Below, piece after piece: positions 38,942 through 46,710 of a stretch of DNA of 48,477 bases. The notes beneath the pieces are model-generated. The model did not search any database, was not told where the DNA came from, and saw nothing but the letters and a program-made list of their open reading frames with translations. Numbering within the stretch: the first letter of the stretch is position 1; the number at the start of each line of letters is the position of its first letter. Source of the stretch: an uncultured Ruminococcus sp. Lineage in GTDB: Bacteria; Bacillota; Clostridia; Oscillospirales; CAG-272. Position numbers and translations under genes: made by a program. The stretch is from assembly GCA_902778725.1 (NCBI GenBank), contig CACYYS010000019.1:1-48477 (forward strand), read 5' to 3'.

Positions 38942-40093
38942 ATGAAGGAACCTGTCAAAACGCCCGGAACAGATCCCGCGCGGGAGGTCGAAACGCGGGA
39001 CCGCGTCATCATCCGCACCAGCGTCATCGGCATCGTCGCCAATCTCTTCCTCGCCGCCTTCAAGGCCGCCGTCGGGCTCCTCTCCCGCTCGATCGCCGTC
39101 GTGCTCGACGCCGTCAATAACCTCTCCGACGCGCTCTCCTCCGTCATCACCGTCGTCGGGACCCGCCTCGCCGGGAAAAAAGCGGATAAAAAACATCCCC
39201 TCGGTCACGGCCGCGTCGAGTATATCAGCGCCATGCTCGTCGCCGCCCTCGTCCTCTACGCCGGCGTCACCGCCCTCGTCGAGTCGGTCAAAAAGATCCT
39301 TGCCCCGGAGCCCGCCGATTATACCCCCGTCGGGCTCGTTATCATCGGCGTCGCCGTCCTCGTCAAGATCTTCCTCGGCGTCTACGTCAAAAAAACAGGG
39401 CAAAAGGTCAACTCCGGCGCTCTCGTTGCCTCCGGCTCCGACGCGATGGGGGACGCCGTCCTCTCCGCTTCCGTCCTCCTCTCCGCCCTCGTCTACCTCT
39501 GGACAAAAATATCGCTTGAGGCGTACGTCGGCGTCGTGATCGCCGTCTTCATCATCCGCGCCGGACTGGAGATGATCTCCGATACCGTCAGCGAGATCCT
39601 CGGCAAACGCGCCGACCCCGAGCTCTCCCGCTCCGTCAAAGCCCTCCTCTGCGAGGAGCCGGAGGTCCGCGGCGCCTACGACCTGATCCTCAATAACTAC
39701 GGACCCGACCGCAATTACGCCTCCGTCCACCTCGAGCTCCCCGATACCATGACCGTCGAGGAGGTCGACCTCCTCACCCGCCGCGTCCAGGCAAAGGTCT
39801 ACCGCGAGACCGGCGTCATCCTCACCGGCGTCGGCGTCTATTCCTATAATACCACCAATTCCGAGGCAGCCGAGATCCGCAACACCGTCCAGAAAACCGT
39901 CCTCTCCCATGAGTGGGCGCTCCAGATGCACGGCTTCCACGCCGATACCGCGAAAAAGATCATGCGCTTCGACGTCGTCGTCTCCTTCGACGAGGATCCC
40001 AAAACCGCCCACGATACCCTCCTCGCCGAGCTCTCCCCCCTCTACCCCGATTATACCGTCCAGATCGTCACCGACGCCGATATCTCGGATTGA
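38942..40093 (+). CDS. Cation diffusion facilitator transporter, possibly manganese type
   Basis: About 383 residues; the ATG at 38942 is better spaced from AGGAG than the one at 38939. Six membrane segments (about residues 25-205) precede a cytoplasmic ferredoxin-like domain. The metal site in helix 2 is DAVNNLSDALSS, and in helix 5 SDAMGDAV, giving Asp-x3-Asp rather than the His-x3-Asp of zinc transporters. As I recall, DxxxD marks the manganese-exporting branch. The C-terminal domain is extended (to 384 residues; typical about 300), with two ferredoxin-like repeats. It should export a divalent metal by proton exchange. Its place after a peroxidase fits metal and oxidative-stress control. 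Confidence 0.9.
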   Translation: MKEPVKTPGTDPAREVETRDRVIIRTSVIGIVANLFLAAFKAAVGLLSRSIAVVLDAVNNLSDALSSVITVVGTRLAGKKADKKHPLGHGRVEYISAMLVAALVLYAGVTALVESVKKILAPEPADYTPVGLVIIGVAVLVKIFLGVYVKKTGQKVNSGALVASGSDAMGDAVLSASVLLSALVYLWTKISLEAYVGVVIAVFIIRAGLEMISDTVSEILGKRADPELSRSVKALLCEEPEVRGAYDLILNNYGPDRNYASVHLELPDTMTVEEVDLLTRRVQAKVYRETGVILTGVGVYSYNTTNSEAAEIRNTVQKTVLSHEWALQMHGFHADTAKKIMRFDVVVSFDEDPKTAHDTLLAELSPLYPDYTVQIVTDADISD

Positions 40094-40205
40094 GAGGAAG
40101 GGAAAAAGAAAAAGAAAAAGAGCCTTCCTTTTCTGAAGAAAAGGAAGCGAAAAGACTTCCGAAAAGGGAAGGATTTGGGAAAGCGTATTCAAAACAGAAC
40201 AAGGC

Positions 40206-40239
40206 AAAAAGCCGCCCGATACGGACAGGGCGGCTTTTT
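40206..40239. terminator. Terminator-like hairpin after the CDF gene
   Basis: AAAAAGCCGCCC and GGGCGGCTTTTT arms around a 10-base loop; symmetric A and T runs allow action on both strands. Confidence 0.7.
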
Positions 40240-40374
40240 GTTTGGGCGTGTTTCGGAGCAGCGCGAACACGGCGGATCAAGTCCCCTGCACGCAAAAACC
40301 GGCGCGGACTCAAATCAGAACGCGATCCGGCGCGCCAGGTGACAGGCCACCTCCGCGCCTGCAAAGCGGGAAAA

Positions 40375-40472
40375 GGCTCCCTCCCGAGGGCCCGATCCCC
40401 CGTCCCGAAAGGCTCCCTCTCGAGGGCCCGATCCCCCGTCCCGAAAGGCTCCCTCTCGAGGGCCCGATCCCC
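40375..40472. repeat. 36-bp tandem repeat, about 2.7 copies
   Basis: Units begin GGCTCCCTC at 40375, 40411 and 40447, with a period of exactly 36. Each contains CTCGAGGGCCCGATCCCC (first copy CCCGAGGG). Part of the unit recurs near 40578 and, inverted, near 40748-40775. Confidence 0.8.
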
Positions 40473-40473
40473 A

Positions 40474-40493
40474 AAAAATCTTTACAGATTTTT
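40474..40493 (-). repeat. Covarying hairpin repeat, copy B (inverted)
   Basis: Read on the - strand: AAAAATCT-GTAA-AGATTTTT between GGTCCCCGG and GGGGATCGGGCC. Compared with copy A, the innermost pair is T-A instead of C-G, so pairing is kept. Confidence 0.6.
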
Positions 40494-40719
40494 CCGGGGA
40501 CCCCACCGGGCCCGCTGTCGCCGCAGGGCGGGGAGGGAGGCAACGTGGATTCCTTCTACCGCAAGCGGTCCCCCGTCCCGAAAGGCTCCCTCTTGAGGGA
40601 GCTGTCGCCGAAGGCGACTGAAGGAGTTAGGGAAGGAGGGAGAAACACGGGAGAAACGACAGAGAGGAGAAACTCCTTCCGTCTCGCTCCGCGAGCCACC
40701 GGCCCGGCGAGGTCCCCGG

Positions 40720-40738
40720 AAAGGTCCGGAGGACCTTT
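40720..40738 (+). repeat. Covarying hairpin repeat, copy C
   Basis: AAAGGTCC-GGA-GGACCTTT between GGTCCCCGG and GGGGATTCGGGCC. Two arm positions differ from copy A and the opposite arm changes to match. Confidence 0.6.
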
Positions 40739-40855
40739 TGGGGATTCGGGCCCTCGAGAGGGAGGCTAACGGGGACTCATTCCGCGGCGAGGTTTTTATG
40801 CCGCGCAGCTGACGCCCCGCGGCGTTTCCCTCCCTACACAAAAAGAGAACAATCC

Positions 40856-40887
40856 AAAAAACGCCCGGGCCGTATCGGGCGTTTTTT
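40856..40887. terminator. Terminator-like hairpin in the repeat mosaic
   Basis: AAAAAACGCCCG and CGGGCGTTTTTT arms with an 8-base loop; symmetric. No gene directly upstream on either strand needs it. Confidence 0.6.
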
Positions 40888-40929
40888 GATCCGAGGGAGG
40901 AAATGAACGCGCTCCCCCGAGCGAAAGAA

Positions 40930-40960
40930 AAAAGCCGGGCATCCGTACCGCCCGGCTTTT
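40930..40960 (-). terminator. Probable terminator of the radC-comF operon
   Basis: AAAAGCCGGGC and GCCCGGCTTTT arms; on the - strand the hairpin is followed by TTTTTTCTTTC. It lies 91 bp after the comF-like stop. The same hairpin-plus-GGAGAAGGAG arrangement occurs at 3198-3240. Confidence 0.65.
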
Positions 40961-41050
40961 GGAGAAGGAGTTGCTTTGATCGCACTTTCCCTGCTCCCTG
41001 CGTCATTTAAAAAGTCTTTTGCCTACTTTTCTTCAGAAAAGTAGGGGGGG

Positions 41051-41788
41051 TTATCCTCTTGCGGCGAAGACAGCAGCTCGGACTTCGGCGGCGCCGGCGG
41101 AGCGGAGCAGAGAGGCGAGCGCGGCGAGGGACGCGCCGGTGGTGAGGACGTCGTCGACGGCGAGGTAGCGTTTGCCTTTTGCGTCGAGGGCGGGGAGGGG
41201 GAGGAGGGAGTTTTTTGCGTTTTCGATCCGTTTTTTCCGGTCGAGGTCTTTTTGTTCTTTTGCGTCGGGGGAGCGGCGGGCGACGGGCTCCCACGGGAGG
41301 GAGAGCTCTTTTGCGAGGAGGCGGGAGACGTCCTCCATCTGGTCGTAGCCGTTGGCGCGGCGTCCTTTTCTCCCGCGCGGGACGAAGGTGACGGTAAAGC
41401 CGGAGAGGTCCTCCGGCATCCGGCGCGCGGCGCGGGCGAGTTCGCGCGCGACGAAGGCTTTTGCGTCGCGGCTGTTCTCGTGCTTGAGGGAAAAGAGGAC
41501 GGCGCGGACGGGGGAGTTTTCTTCTTCGGGGAGGTAGGGGGCGGCTTTTGCGACGCGGTAGACGCCGGCGGAGACGAGGAGGTCGGAGCAGCAGGTGCAG
41601 TCGGCGGTGTCCTTACCGCAGCGGCGGCAGGGGAGGCGTGCGGCGAGGGAGTAGGAGGCGAGGCAGATGGGGCAGAGGGCGAGGGGGTCTGCGGGGAGGA
41701 GGAGTTTGCCGCAGCAAAGGCAGCGGGGCGGGAAGAAGAAATCGACCGCCCCGTTTTTGAGGGTATTGAATTTTTCCCGGAAGGTCAT
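41051..41788 (-). CDS. comF: ComF family phosphoribosyltransferase-like protein
   Basis: 245 residues. The N-terminal Cys-rich part (CLCCGKLLLP, LCPICLASY, CRRCGKDTADCTCC) looks like zinc binding. The C-terminal half has the PRPP loop LAVDDVLTTGAS. This is the ComF/GntX family, linked to uptake of single-stranded DNA in competent bacteria but often kept in species without known competence. Its start overlaps the end of the NAD(P)HX-repair gene by 4 bp. It is the last gene of a five-gene operon. Confidence 0.9.
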   Translation of the reverse strand: MTFREKFNTLKNGAVDFFFPPRCLCCGKLLLPADPLALCPICLASYSLAARLPCRRCGKDTADCTCCSDLLVSAGVYRVAKAAPYLPEEENSPVRAVLFSLKHENSRDAKAFVARELARAARRMPEDLSGFTVTFVPRGRKGRRANGYDQMEDVSRLLAKELSLPWEPVARRSPDAKEQKDLDRKKRIENAKNSLLPLPALDAKGKRYLAVDDVLTTGASLAALASLLRSAGAAEVRAAVFAARG

Positions 41789-43326
41789 CTGAGGAGGCGC
41801 GCCAGCACGCGGCCGGCGGCGTCGGGGAGATCGGAGGGGAGGTAGGCGTACTCCGAGCGGGCGCGGGCGAGCAGGTCGCCGGCGGCGCCGTGGAGGTAGG
41901 CGGCGGCGGCAGCGGAGGCAAAGCAGGGCTTGCCCTGCGCGAGGAGCCCGGCGATCATCCCGGCGAGCACGTCGCCGGAGCCGCCTTTTGCGAGCCCGGG
42001 GTTGCCGGTGGGGTTGAGGAGGGTCTCGCCGCGGGGGGAGACGGCGACGGTATCGGTGCCTTTGAGGAGGAGGGTGACGCCGCGCTCGGTCGCGTACCGC
42101 TTGGCGGCGGCGACGCGGTCGGCGGCGATCTCCTCGCGGGAGAGGCCGGTGAGGCGGGAGAACTCCAGCGGGTGCGGGGTGAGGACGAGGGGACGGTCGC
42201 TGCGCCCGGCGGGGTATCCGCAGGCGGCGAGGGCGTTGAGGGCGTCGGCGTCAAGGACGGCGGGCGCGCCCTCGGTGGAGAGGAGGGCGGAGACGAGGAG
42301 CTTGACGTTTTCCGAGGCGCCGAGTCCGCAGCCGACGAGGACGGCGTCCGCTTTTGCCGCCTCCGAGAGGAGGGAGACGAGGACGCTTTCGGTCCAGTCC
42401 TCCGGCTCGGGGAGGGGGAAGAAGAGGGCCTCCGGATGGCGGAGAGCGGCGAGGTCGCAGACGGAGCGCGGGGCGCAGACCTCGACGAGCCCGGGGCCGA
42501 CGCGGAGCGCGCCGGCGAGGGCGAGGAGGCAGGCGCCGGGCATTTTGCCGGAGCCGCAGACGAGCAGGAGCCTGCCGTAGGTGCCTTTGTTCGAGTCGGA
42601 GGGGCGGGGGGAGAAAACGGAACGGAGGAGGGCGGGGTCGGTCGCCTGTTCGGTGAAGCGGCCGTTTTCTTCGATCGCGCGGTAGTCGACGCCGAGATCG
42701 CAGACCTCGATCCTGCCGGCAAACGCCCGTCCGGGCAGGAGCAGGAGGGAGCGCATGGGGTAGGACATCGCGGCGGTCACGTCGGCCAGAAAGGCGTGGG
42801 GATCGGCGGCGCCGGCGGCGCAGTCGACGCCGGAGGGAACGTCGATCGCAAGTTTTTTCGCGGGGGCGGCGTTCACCTCGTCGAGGAGAGCGGCGAGGGG
42901 CGCGGGGAGCGGGGCGCGGAAGCCGGTGCCGTAGAGCGCGTCGATCACGAGGTCGGCGCGGGCGAGGACGCCGGAGAAGAGAGGACCCTTTTCGAGACGG
43001 AAAAAGGTCTTCAGGCTCTTTTTGGCGCGCCCTCGGTGGAGGGCGGCGTCGGCGCTCCTCTTTTTGGAGGGCTCGTATTCAAAGACGGTGACGTCGGCGC
43101 CTCCCCCGGCGAGGACGGCGGCTGCGACGTAGCCGTCTCCGCCGTTGTTGCCGCTGCCGCAGAGGACGAGGACGGAGGGGTTTTCCCCCCGGTCCCGGAG
43201 GAGGTCGCGGGCGATCTGCGCGGCGCAGACGCCGGCGTTCTGCATCAGGAACTTGCCGGGGACCTTGAGTTTTTCGATCGCGAAGCGGTCGGCTGCTTTG
43301 CTTTGTTCAGGCGTTAAGAGATACAT
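41785..43326 (-). CDS. nnr: Bifunctional NAD(P)HX epimerase / ADP-dependent dehydratase
   Basis: 513 residues, both repair enzymes in one chain. The N-terminal half is the epimerase (YjeF-N), with GSGNNGGDGYVAA and ALYGTGFRAPL. The C-terminal half, from about residue 235, is the ribokinase-like dehydratase: NKGTYGRLLLVCGSGKMPGA, DADALNAL, LTPHPLEFSRL and the NPGLAKGGSGDVLAGM signature. It restores damaged (hydrated) NADH and NADPH. It is preceded by the NUDIX gene (12-bp gap) and overlaps comF. The family assignment is secure. Confidence 0.93.
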   Translation of the reverse strand: MYLLTPEQSKAADRFAIEKLKVPGKFLMQNAGVCAAQIARDLLRDRGENPSVLVLCGSGNNGGDGYVAAAVLAGGGADVTVFEYEPSKKRSADAALHRGRAKKSLKTFFRLEKGPLFSGVLARADLVIDALYGTGFRAPLPAPLAALLDEVNAAPAKKLAIDVPSGVDCAAGAADPHAFLADVTAAMSYPMRSLLLLPGRAFAGRIEVCDLGVDYRAIEENGRFTEQATDPALLRSVFSPRPSDSNKGTYGRLLLVCGSGKMPGACLLALAGALRVGPGLVEVCAPRSVCDLAALRHPEALFFPLPEPEDWTESVLVSLLSEAAKADAVLVGCGLGASENVKLLVSALLSTEGAPAVLDADALNALAACGYPAGRSDRPLVLTPHPLEFSRLTGLSREEIAADRVAAAKRYATERGVTLLLKGTDTVAVSPRGETLLNPTGNPGLAKGGSGDVLAGMIAGLLAQGKPCFASAAAAAYLHGAAGDLLARARSEYAYLPSDLPDAAGRVLARLLR

Positions 43327-43338
43327 GATATCCTCCGG

Positions 43339-43932
43339 TCAGAGAGTTTGGGATCCGTTTTGCAGGGTCAGATAGGCGCGCAGGATGCCCGCCTGGGTCT
43401 TCATATCCTCGATCTCCCCGTCGAGCACGAGGCGGACGGCCTCGGCGAGGGGGATGCGAACAAGGGTGAGGAATTCGTCCCGGTCGAGGCGCTGCTCGCC
43501 CTCGGTAAGACCGGTCGCGAGGTAGAGGGTGATGCGCTCGTCGGAATAGGCGGGGGTACCGTAAAAGTCGCCGAGGCAGCGGAGGGAGGCGGCGCTGACG
43601 CCGGTCTCCTCCCGCAGCTCGCGCAGGGCGGCGGCGGCGCGGTCGCCGTCCCCCTCTTCCAGCTTGCCGGCGGGGATCTCGAGCAGGACCTTGCCGATCG
43701 GGTAGCGGAACTGGCGGACGAGGAGGACGTCTCCGTTTCCGGTGACGGGGACGACGCAGACGGCGCCCCGGTGGCGGACGATCTCCCAGACGGCGCGCTC
43801 GCCGTTCGGGAGCGCGACCTCGTCGCAGGAGAGGCGGAGGAGATGCCCGCGGAAGGCGGTCCTGCTGCTGACCTTTTCCACGCGCAGTCCGGTATCGTCA
43901 TGGAGGATCGCGTCCTTTTCCTTATCTGTCAC
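43339..43932 (-). CDS. NUDIX hydrolase, ADP-ribose pyrophosphatase type
   Basis: 197 residues. The NUDIX box reads AGKLEEGDGDRAAAALREL, then REETGV, with the catalytic REEE-type acidic cluster intact; Asp replaces the first Glu of the box. VVPVTGNGDVLLVRQFRYP upstream is typical of ADP-ribose pyrophosphatases, which split ADP-ribose to AMP and ribose 5-phosphate. It lies in the operon between a membrane protein and the NAD(P)HX repair gene, a sensible nucleotide-cofactor upkeep pair. It overlaps the previous gene by 11 bp. Confidence 0.92.
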   Translation of the reverse strand: MTDKEKDAILHDDTGLRVEKVSSRTAFRGHLLRLSCDEVALPNGERAVWEIVRHRGAVCVVPVTGNGDVLLVRQFRYPIGKVLLEIPAGKLEEGDGDRAAAALRELREETGVSAASLRCLGDFYGTPAYSDERITLYLATGLTEGEQRLDRDEFLTLVRIPLAEAVRLVLDGEIEDMKTQAGILRAYLTLQNGSQTL

Positions 43933-44869
43933 GGCCGTTTTCCTCCTTTTTTTGTTTTTGTTCTTTCGCCGCCTGCTCGGCGGCGTAGCGTTCCCGGGCG
44001 GCCTGCAGGCTCTTTTTCTTTCTCATCCGCGGGACGGCGATGATCGCCGCAACGGTCAGCGCGGCGGCGCCGAAGATCAGATAGTCGACGTAGATCGGCA
44101 CGGCGGCGCCGAAGAGGAGACTGGTGGTCCTGCCGCGCTTTGCGGGCACGGCGGAGAGGACGTTCTCTCCCGCGTAGTCCGCGGCGGAGGAGATCGTTTT
44201 GCCGTCCTTTGTGAGAAGGCCCGAGAGGCTGAGGGACTTTTCCGAGACGAGGACGGGGGAGGAGGCGGAGAGCTCGAGGGCGGCGTAGGAGATCTTCAGG
44301 TCGTTTGAGGCGCGGAGGGGAGCGTTTGCGGTCAGGGAGCCGCCGAGGATCTTGACGGAGCGGCCCTCGATCGCGCTCTCGGTCGCGTCTACCGTCAGGC
44401 TGCCGCCGGTCAGGCTCCACTCCGCCCGCTCGGAGACGATCCCGCGCGGCGCGGTGATCCGGTAGGCGCCGCCGGTGAGGTTGACGCGGTGGTTTTTGGC
44501 GCCCGCGGGATTGAGGAAGCCGATCTCGCCCGCGACGAGGGTGAGGGAGCCTGTGCCCGTGAAGGTGGCGCTGCCCTCGATGTCAAGGGCGGCGTAGGAG
44601 GCTTTGATATAGTTGTCTCCCTCCAGCACGACCGTCGCGCCGTCCTTGATGCGGATGCCGTAGCGGTCGTCGGTCTCGATCCGGAGACCGCGCAGGGTGA
44701 GGGTATCGGTGCGGTTCGCCCACTCGTACCCCTCGCCGCGCTGGTTCTGGCGGACGTTCAGGAGGTCGAGCGTCTCCCCCGCCGCCTCGGCGCGCGCGGG
44801 CCGCGCGGCGAAGAGGGGCGCGAGGAGGAGCGTTAAGACAAAAAAGAGAGAGAGGATACGGCGTTTCAT
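43922..44869 (-). CDS. Secreted beta-helix-like protein with C-terminal membrane anchor
   Basis: 315 residues. A signal peptide (1-27, ending ARAEA) is followed by repeated short strands (TLTLRGLRIETDD, GIRIKDGATVVLEGDN, IEGSATFTGTGSLTLV, VNLTGGAYRI, WSLTGGSLTV, VKILGGSLTA). This pattern fits a right-handed beta-helix or carbohydrate-binding repeat. A membrane segment (about 258-280) and a long Lys/Glu-rich cytoplasmic tail end it. It looks out of place in an operon of radC, NUDIX, nnr and comF. Function unknown; a surface stalk or wall-associated protein is likely. Confidence 0.8.
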   Translation of the reverse strand: MKRRILSLFFVLTLLLAPLFAARPARAEAAGETLDLLNVRQNQRGEGYEWANRTDTLTLRGLRIETDDRYGIRIKDGATVVLEGDNYIKASYAALDIEGSATFTGTGSLTLVAGEIGFLNPAGAKNHRVNLTGGAYRITAPRGIVSERAEWSLTGGSLTVDATESAIEGRSVKILGGSLTANAPLRASNDLKISYAALELSASSPVLVSEKSLSLSGLLTKDGKTISSAADYAGENVLSAVPAKRGRTTSLLFGAAVPIYVDYLIFGAAALTVAAIIAVPRMRKKKSLQAARERYAAEQAAKEQKQKKEENGRDR

Positions 44870-44884
44870 ACTTTCCTTTCCCGA

Positions 44885-45667
44885 TCAGCCCTCAAAGCGG
44901 GGGAGATCGGCGTCCTTGATCCCGGAATAGAATTTACTTTTGTCGATCTGGGAGTAGAAGTGAGAGTCGGGGCGCTCCTGGCGGACGAGCCCCTCGGTGC
45001 GGTAGAGGAGAGGCGTGTAGGTGTTCGCCGCGACGAGAAAGTGCTCGAGCAGGGGGACGCCGACGGCGGCGAGGGTGGACTGGATCGTCTTGGTGGTGTA
45101 GAGATCGTCCCCGGAGGGGACGGCGGCGCCGGAGGGGTGGTTGTGCGCGAGGACCGCCATGGCGGCGTTCCGCCGCAGGCAGGGCTCGATGATCTTGCGC
45201 GGGGTGATGTAGGCGGAGTTGACCGATCCCTCGTAGAGCTTGACCGTCTCGATGATGCGGAGCTTGTTGTCGAGCATCGTGAGATAGACGATCTCTTTGG
45301 TCGCGCCGACGTACTGCATCACGAACATCCTGCCCAGCTTGTCGACGTTGTCGTAAGCCTCTCCGCCCGCCTCGGAATCGAGAAAATAGCGGCGCGAGAG
45401 CTGCGGGACGAGGGTGAGAAGGGCGGCGGCGTGCTCGCCTACGCCGTCGACGAGCGAGAGCTCCTCCGGCGCGGCGTTGAAGACGCCGGAGAGGGAGCCG
45501 AAGCGGTCGAGCAGGGCGTGAGCGATGGGGTTGGTATCCTTTTGCGGGATCGCAAAGAAGAGGAGCAGCTCGAGGACCTGATGGTCTTCAAAGCCGGCGA
45601 TCCCTTCGGCAAAAAAGCGTTTTTTGACGCGGGCGCGGTGCTCCGCGTGCGGATTTGTATCGGACAT
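44885..45667 (-). CDS. radC: RadC family protein (JAB/MPN domain)
   Basis: 260 residues. A helix-hairpin-helix region (LSLVDGVGEHAAALL) precedes the metalloprotease-like JAB domain with HNHPSGAAVPSGDD, the full metal motif (His-x-His and Asp). ITPRKIIEPCLRRNAAMAVLAHN is typical. The true biochemical role of RadC is unsettled despite its name. It is the first gene of the five-gene operon, behind the promoter at 45708-45736. Confidence 0.92.
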   Translation of the reverse strand: MSDTNPHAEHRARVKKRFFAEGIAGFEDHQVLELLLFFAIPQKDTNPIAHALLDRFGSLSGVFNAAPEELSLVDGVGEHAAALLTLVPQLSRRYFLDSEAGGEAYDNVDKLGRMFVMQYVGATKEIVYLTMLDNKLRIIETVKLYEGSVNSAYITPRKIIEPCLRRNAAMAVLAHNHPSGAAVPSGDDLYTTKTIQSTLAAVGVPLLEHFLVAANTYTPLLYRTEGLVRQERPDSHFYSQIDKSKFYSGIKDADLPRFEG

Positions 45668-45707
45668 GGAGACCTCCCGGAGAAAGGATCAGGGGGATGA
45701 CGCTCCT

Positions 45708-45736
45708 ATTGTAGCACAAGGAGGCGGGCTTGTCAA
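45708..45736 (-). promoter_or_regulatory. Promoter of the radC operon
   Basis: On the - strand, TTGACA (45731-45736), 17-bp spacer and TACAAT (45708-45713), 41 bp ahead of the ATG at 45667. Confidence 0.8.
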
Positions 45737-45827
45737 TTTTTTGCGGCGGATCCGATGAATAAAAGCCGCCGTACGGGCAAAAATAACCGTACAGTCAACC
45801 AAGAAGACGAAAAAGGAGAAAAAAAGA

Positions 45828-46592
45828 GTGAAACCCGAAAAGAAAACCCCGACAGCCGACACCCGCGTCGCGGGCCGGGTCCTGTACGCCGTCGTGGCGC
45901 TCACGCTGGTCGTGATGGCGGTCGTCGTCGGCGCGACCGCCGCCGCGAACAGAGCGCGGAGAGGGACCGTCTCCACGGTCGTGACCCGCGCGCCGGAGGC
46001 GGGAACGAGAAAAGCGCCCGCCGTTACCTCCCGCCCCGCCCCGCAGCGGACCGAGCCCGTGACAGAGTCCCCCGCGACCGCCCCCGCGCCGGAGACGGAG
46101 AAGCAGGCGCCGACGGTCGCGCCCGTCGCCGATACGCTGCCGACCTTCCTCTCCCCCGTCCGCGGGACGGCGGGGAAGGCGTACAGCGGGAGCGCGCTGG
46201 TCTGGTCCGATACGATGAACGACTACCGCGTGCACGGCGGACTTGACCTCTCCGCTCCCGTCGGCGAGGCGGTCACCGCCCCCGCGGACGGCGTGGTACG
46301 GGAGATCTGGAAGGATCCGATGATGGGCTGGTGCATCTCTCTCGCCCACTCCGGCGGCGCGGTCCTGACGATCAAAAACGTCGCCGCCGACTTCCCCGAG
46401 GGGATCGTCCCGGGCAGGGAAGTGAAGACCGGCGAGCTGATCGCCGCCGTCGGCGACGGCGCGCTCGCCGAGCTGGCGGAGGCGCCGCACGTCCACGTCG
46501 AGCTTGAGATCGACGGCACGCGCGTCGACCCGGCGGGGTATTTTGCCGCCTCCTCCCTCGCTCCCGCGGGCGAGGACTACGAGGACAGGTAA
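45828..46592 (+). CDS. M23 (LytM) peptidase-like membrane protein, SpoIIQ-like
   Basis: 254 residues with a GTG start (AAAAGGAG 8 bp upstream). One N-terminal membrane segment (17-40), a Thr/Pro linker to about 105, then an M23 domain with zinc ligands His136 and Asp140 (HGGLD) and His221/His223 (HVHVE). With these kept, it could cut peptidoglycan peptide bridges. The short N-anchor plus LytM layout is that of SpoIIQ, the forespore channel protein of spore formers, but a vegetative cell-wall hydrolase is equally possible. No sporulation gene lies nearby. Confidence 0.85.
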   Translation: MKPEKKTPTADTRVAGRVLYAVVALTLVVMAVVVGATAAANRARRGTVSTVVTRAPEAGTRKAPAVTSRPAPQRTEPVTESPATAPAPETEKQAPTVAPVADTLPTFLSPVRGTAGKAYSGSALVWSDTMNDYRVHGGLDLSAPVGEAVTAPADGVVREIWKDPMMGWCISLAHSGGAVLTIKNVAADFPEGIVPGREVKTGELIAAVGDGALAELAEAPHVHVELEIDGTRVDPAGYFAASSLAPAGEDYEDR

Positions 46593-46599
46593 CGCGGGC

Positions 46600-46625
46600 G
46601 ACCCGGCGGAAATTTCCGCCGGGTC
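46600..46625 (+). terminator. Terminator after the M23 gene
   Basis: GACCCGGCGGAA and TTCCGCCGGGTC arms with a 2-base centre, followed by GTTCTTTTTC. Confidence 0.8.
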
Positions 46626-46644
46626 GTTCTTTTTCAGCTTTCTC

Positions 46645-46673
46645 TTGCATTTGACGCTCCGGTGTTGTAAAAT
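46645..46673 (+). promoter_or_regulatory. Promoter of the trigger-factor-like lipoprotein gene
   Basis: TTGCAT (46645-46650), 17-bp spacer and TAAAAT (46668-46673), 38 bp before the ATG at 46711. Confidence 0.6.
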
Positions 46674-46710
46674 AAAAGAACAACGTTTGAAAAATAAAAG
46701 GAAGAAAAAG

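Larger units (their letters stand above)
40094..41050. repeat. Gene-free mosaic of intergenic repeats and hairpins
   Basis: 957 bp without a convincing gene. Modules in order: an inverted copy of the CTTCAGAAAAG unit with a hairpin (40110-40243); an inverted ~130-bp match to 3056-3195 (40250-40380); a 36-bp tandem repeat (40375-40472); an inverted covarying hairpin (40474-40493); further AAAGGCTCCCTC fragments (about 40578); a direct ~70-bp match to 2962-3027 (40668-40735) with another covarying hairpin; two terminator-like hairpins (40856-40887, 40930-40960); and a final direct CTACTTTTCTTCAGAAAAGTAG unit ending at 41044. Open frames across it are low-complexity and lack ribosome sites. Confidence 0.7.

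Noticed and set aside
40375-40472. 36-bp repeat considered as a CRISPR array
   Set aside because: The units are directly contiguous with no unique spacers, fewer than three copies, and no cas gene is present.
40242-41006. Several open frames in the second repeat mosaic
   Set aside because: They translate tandem and inverted repeats (PRPERLPLEGPI-type repeats) in both directions; not conserved coding.
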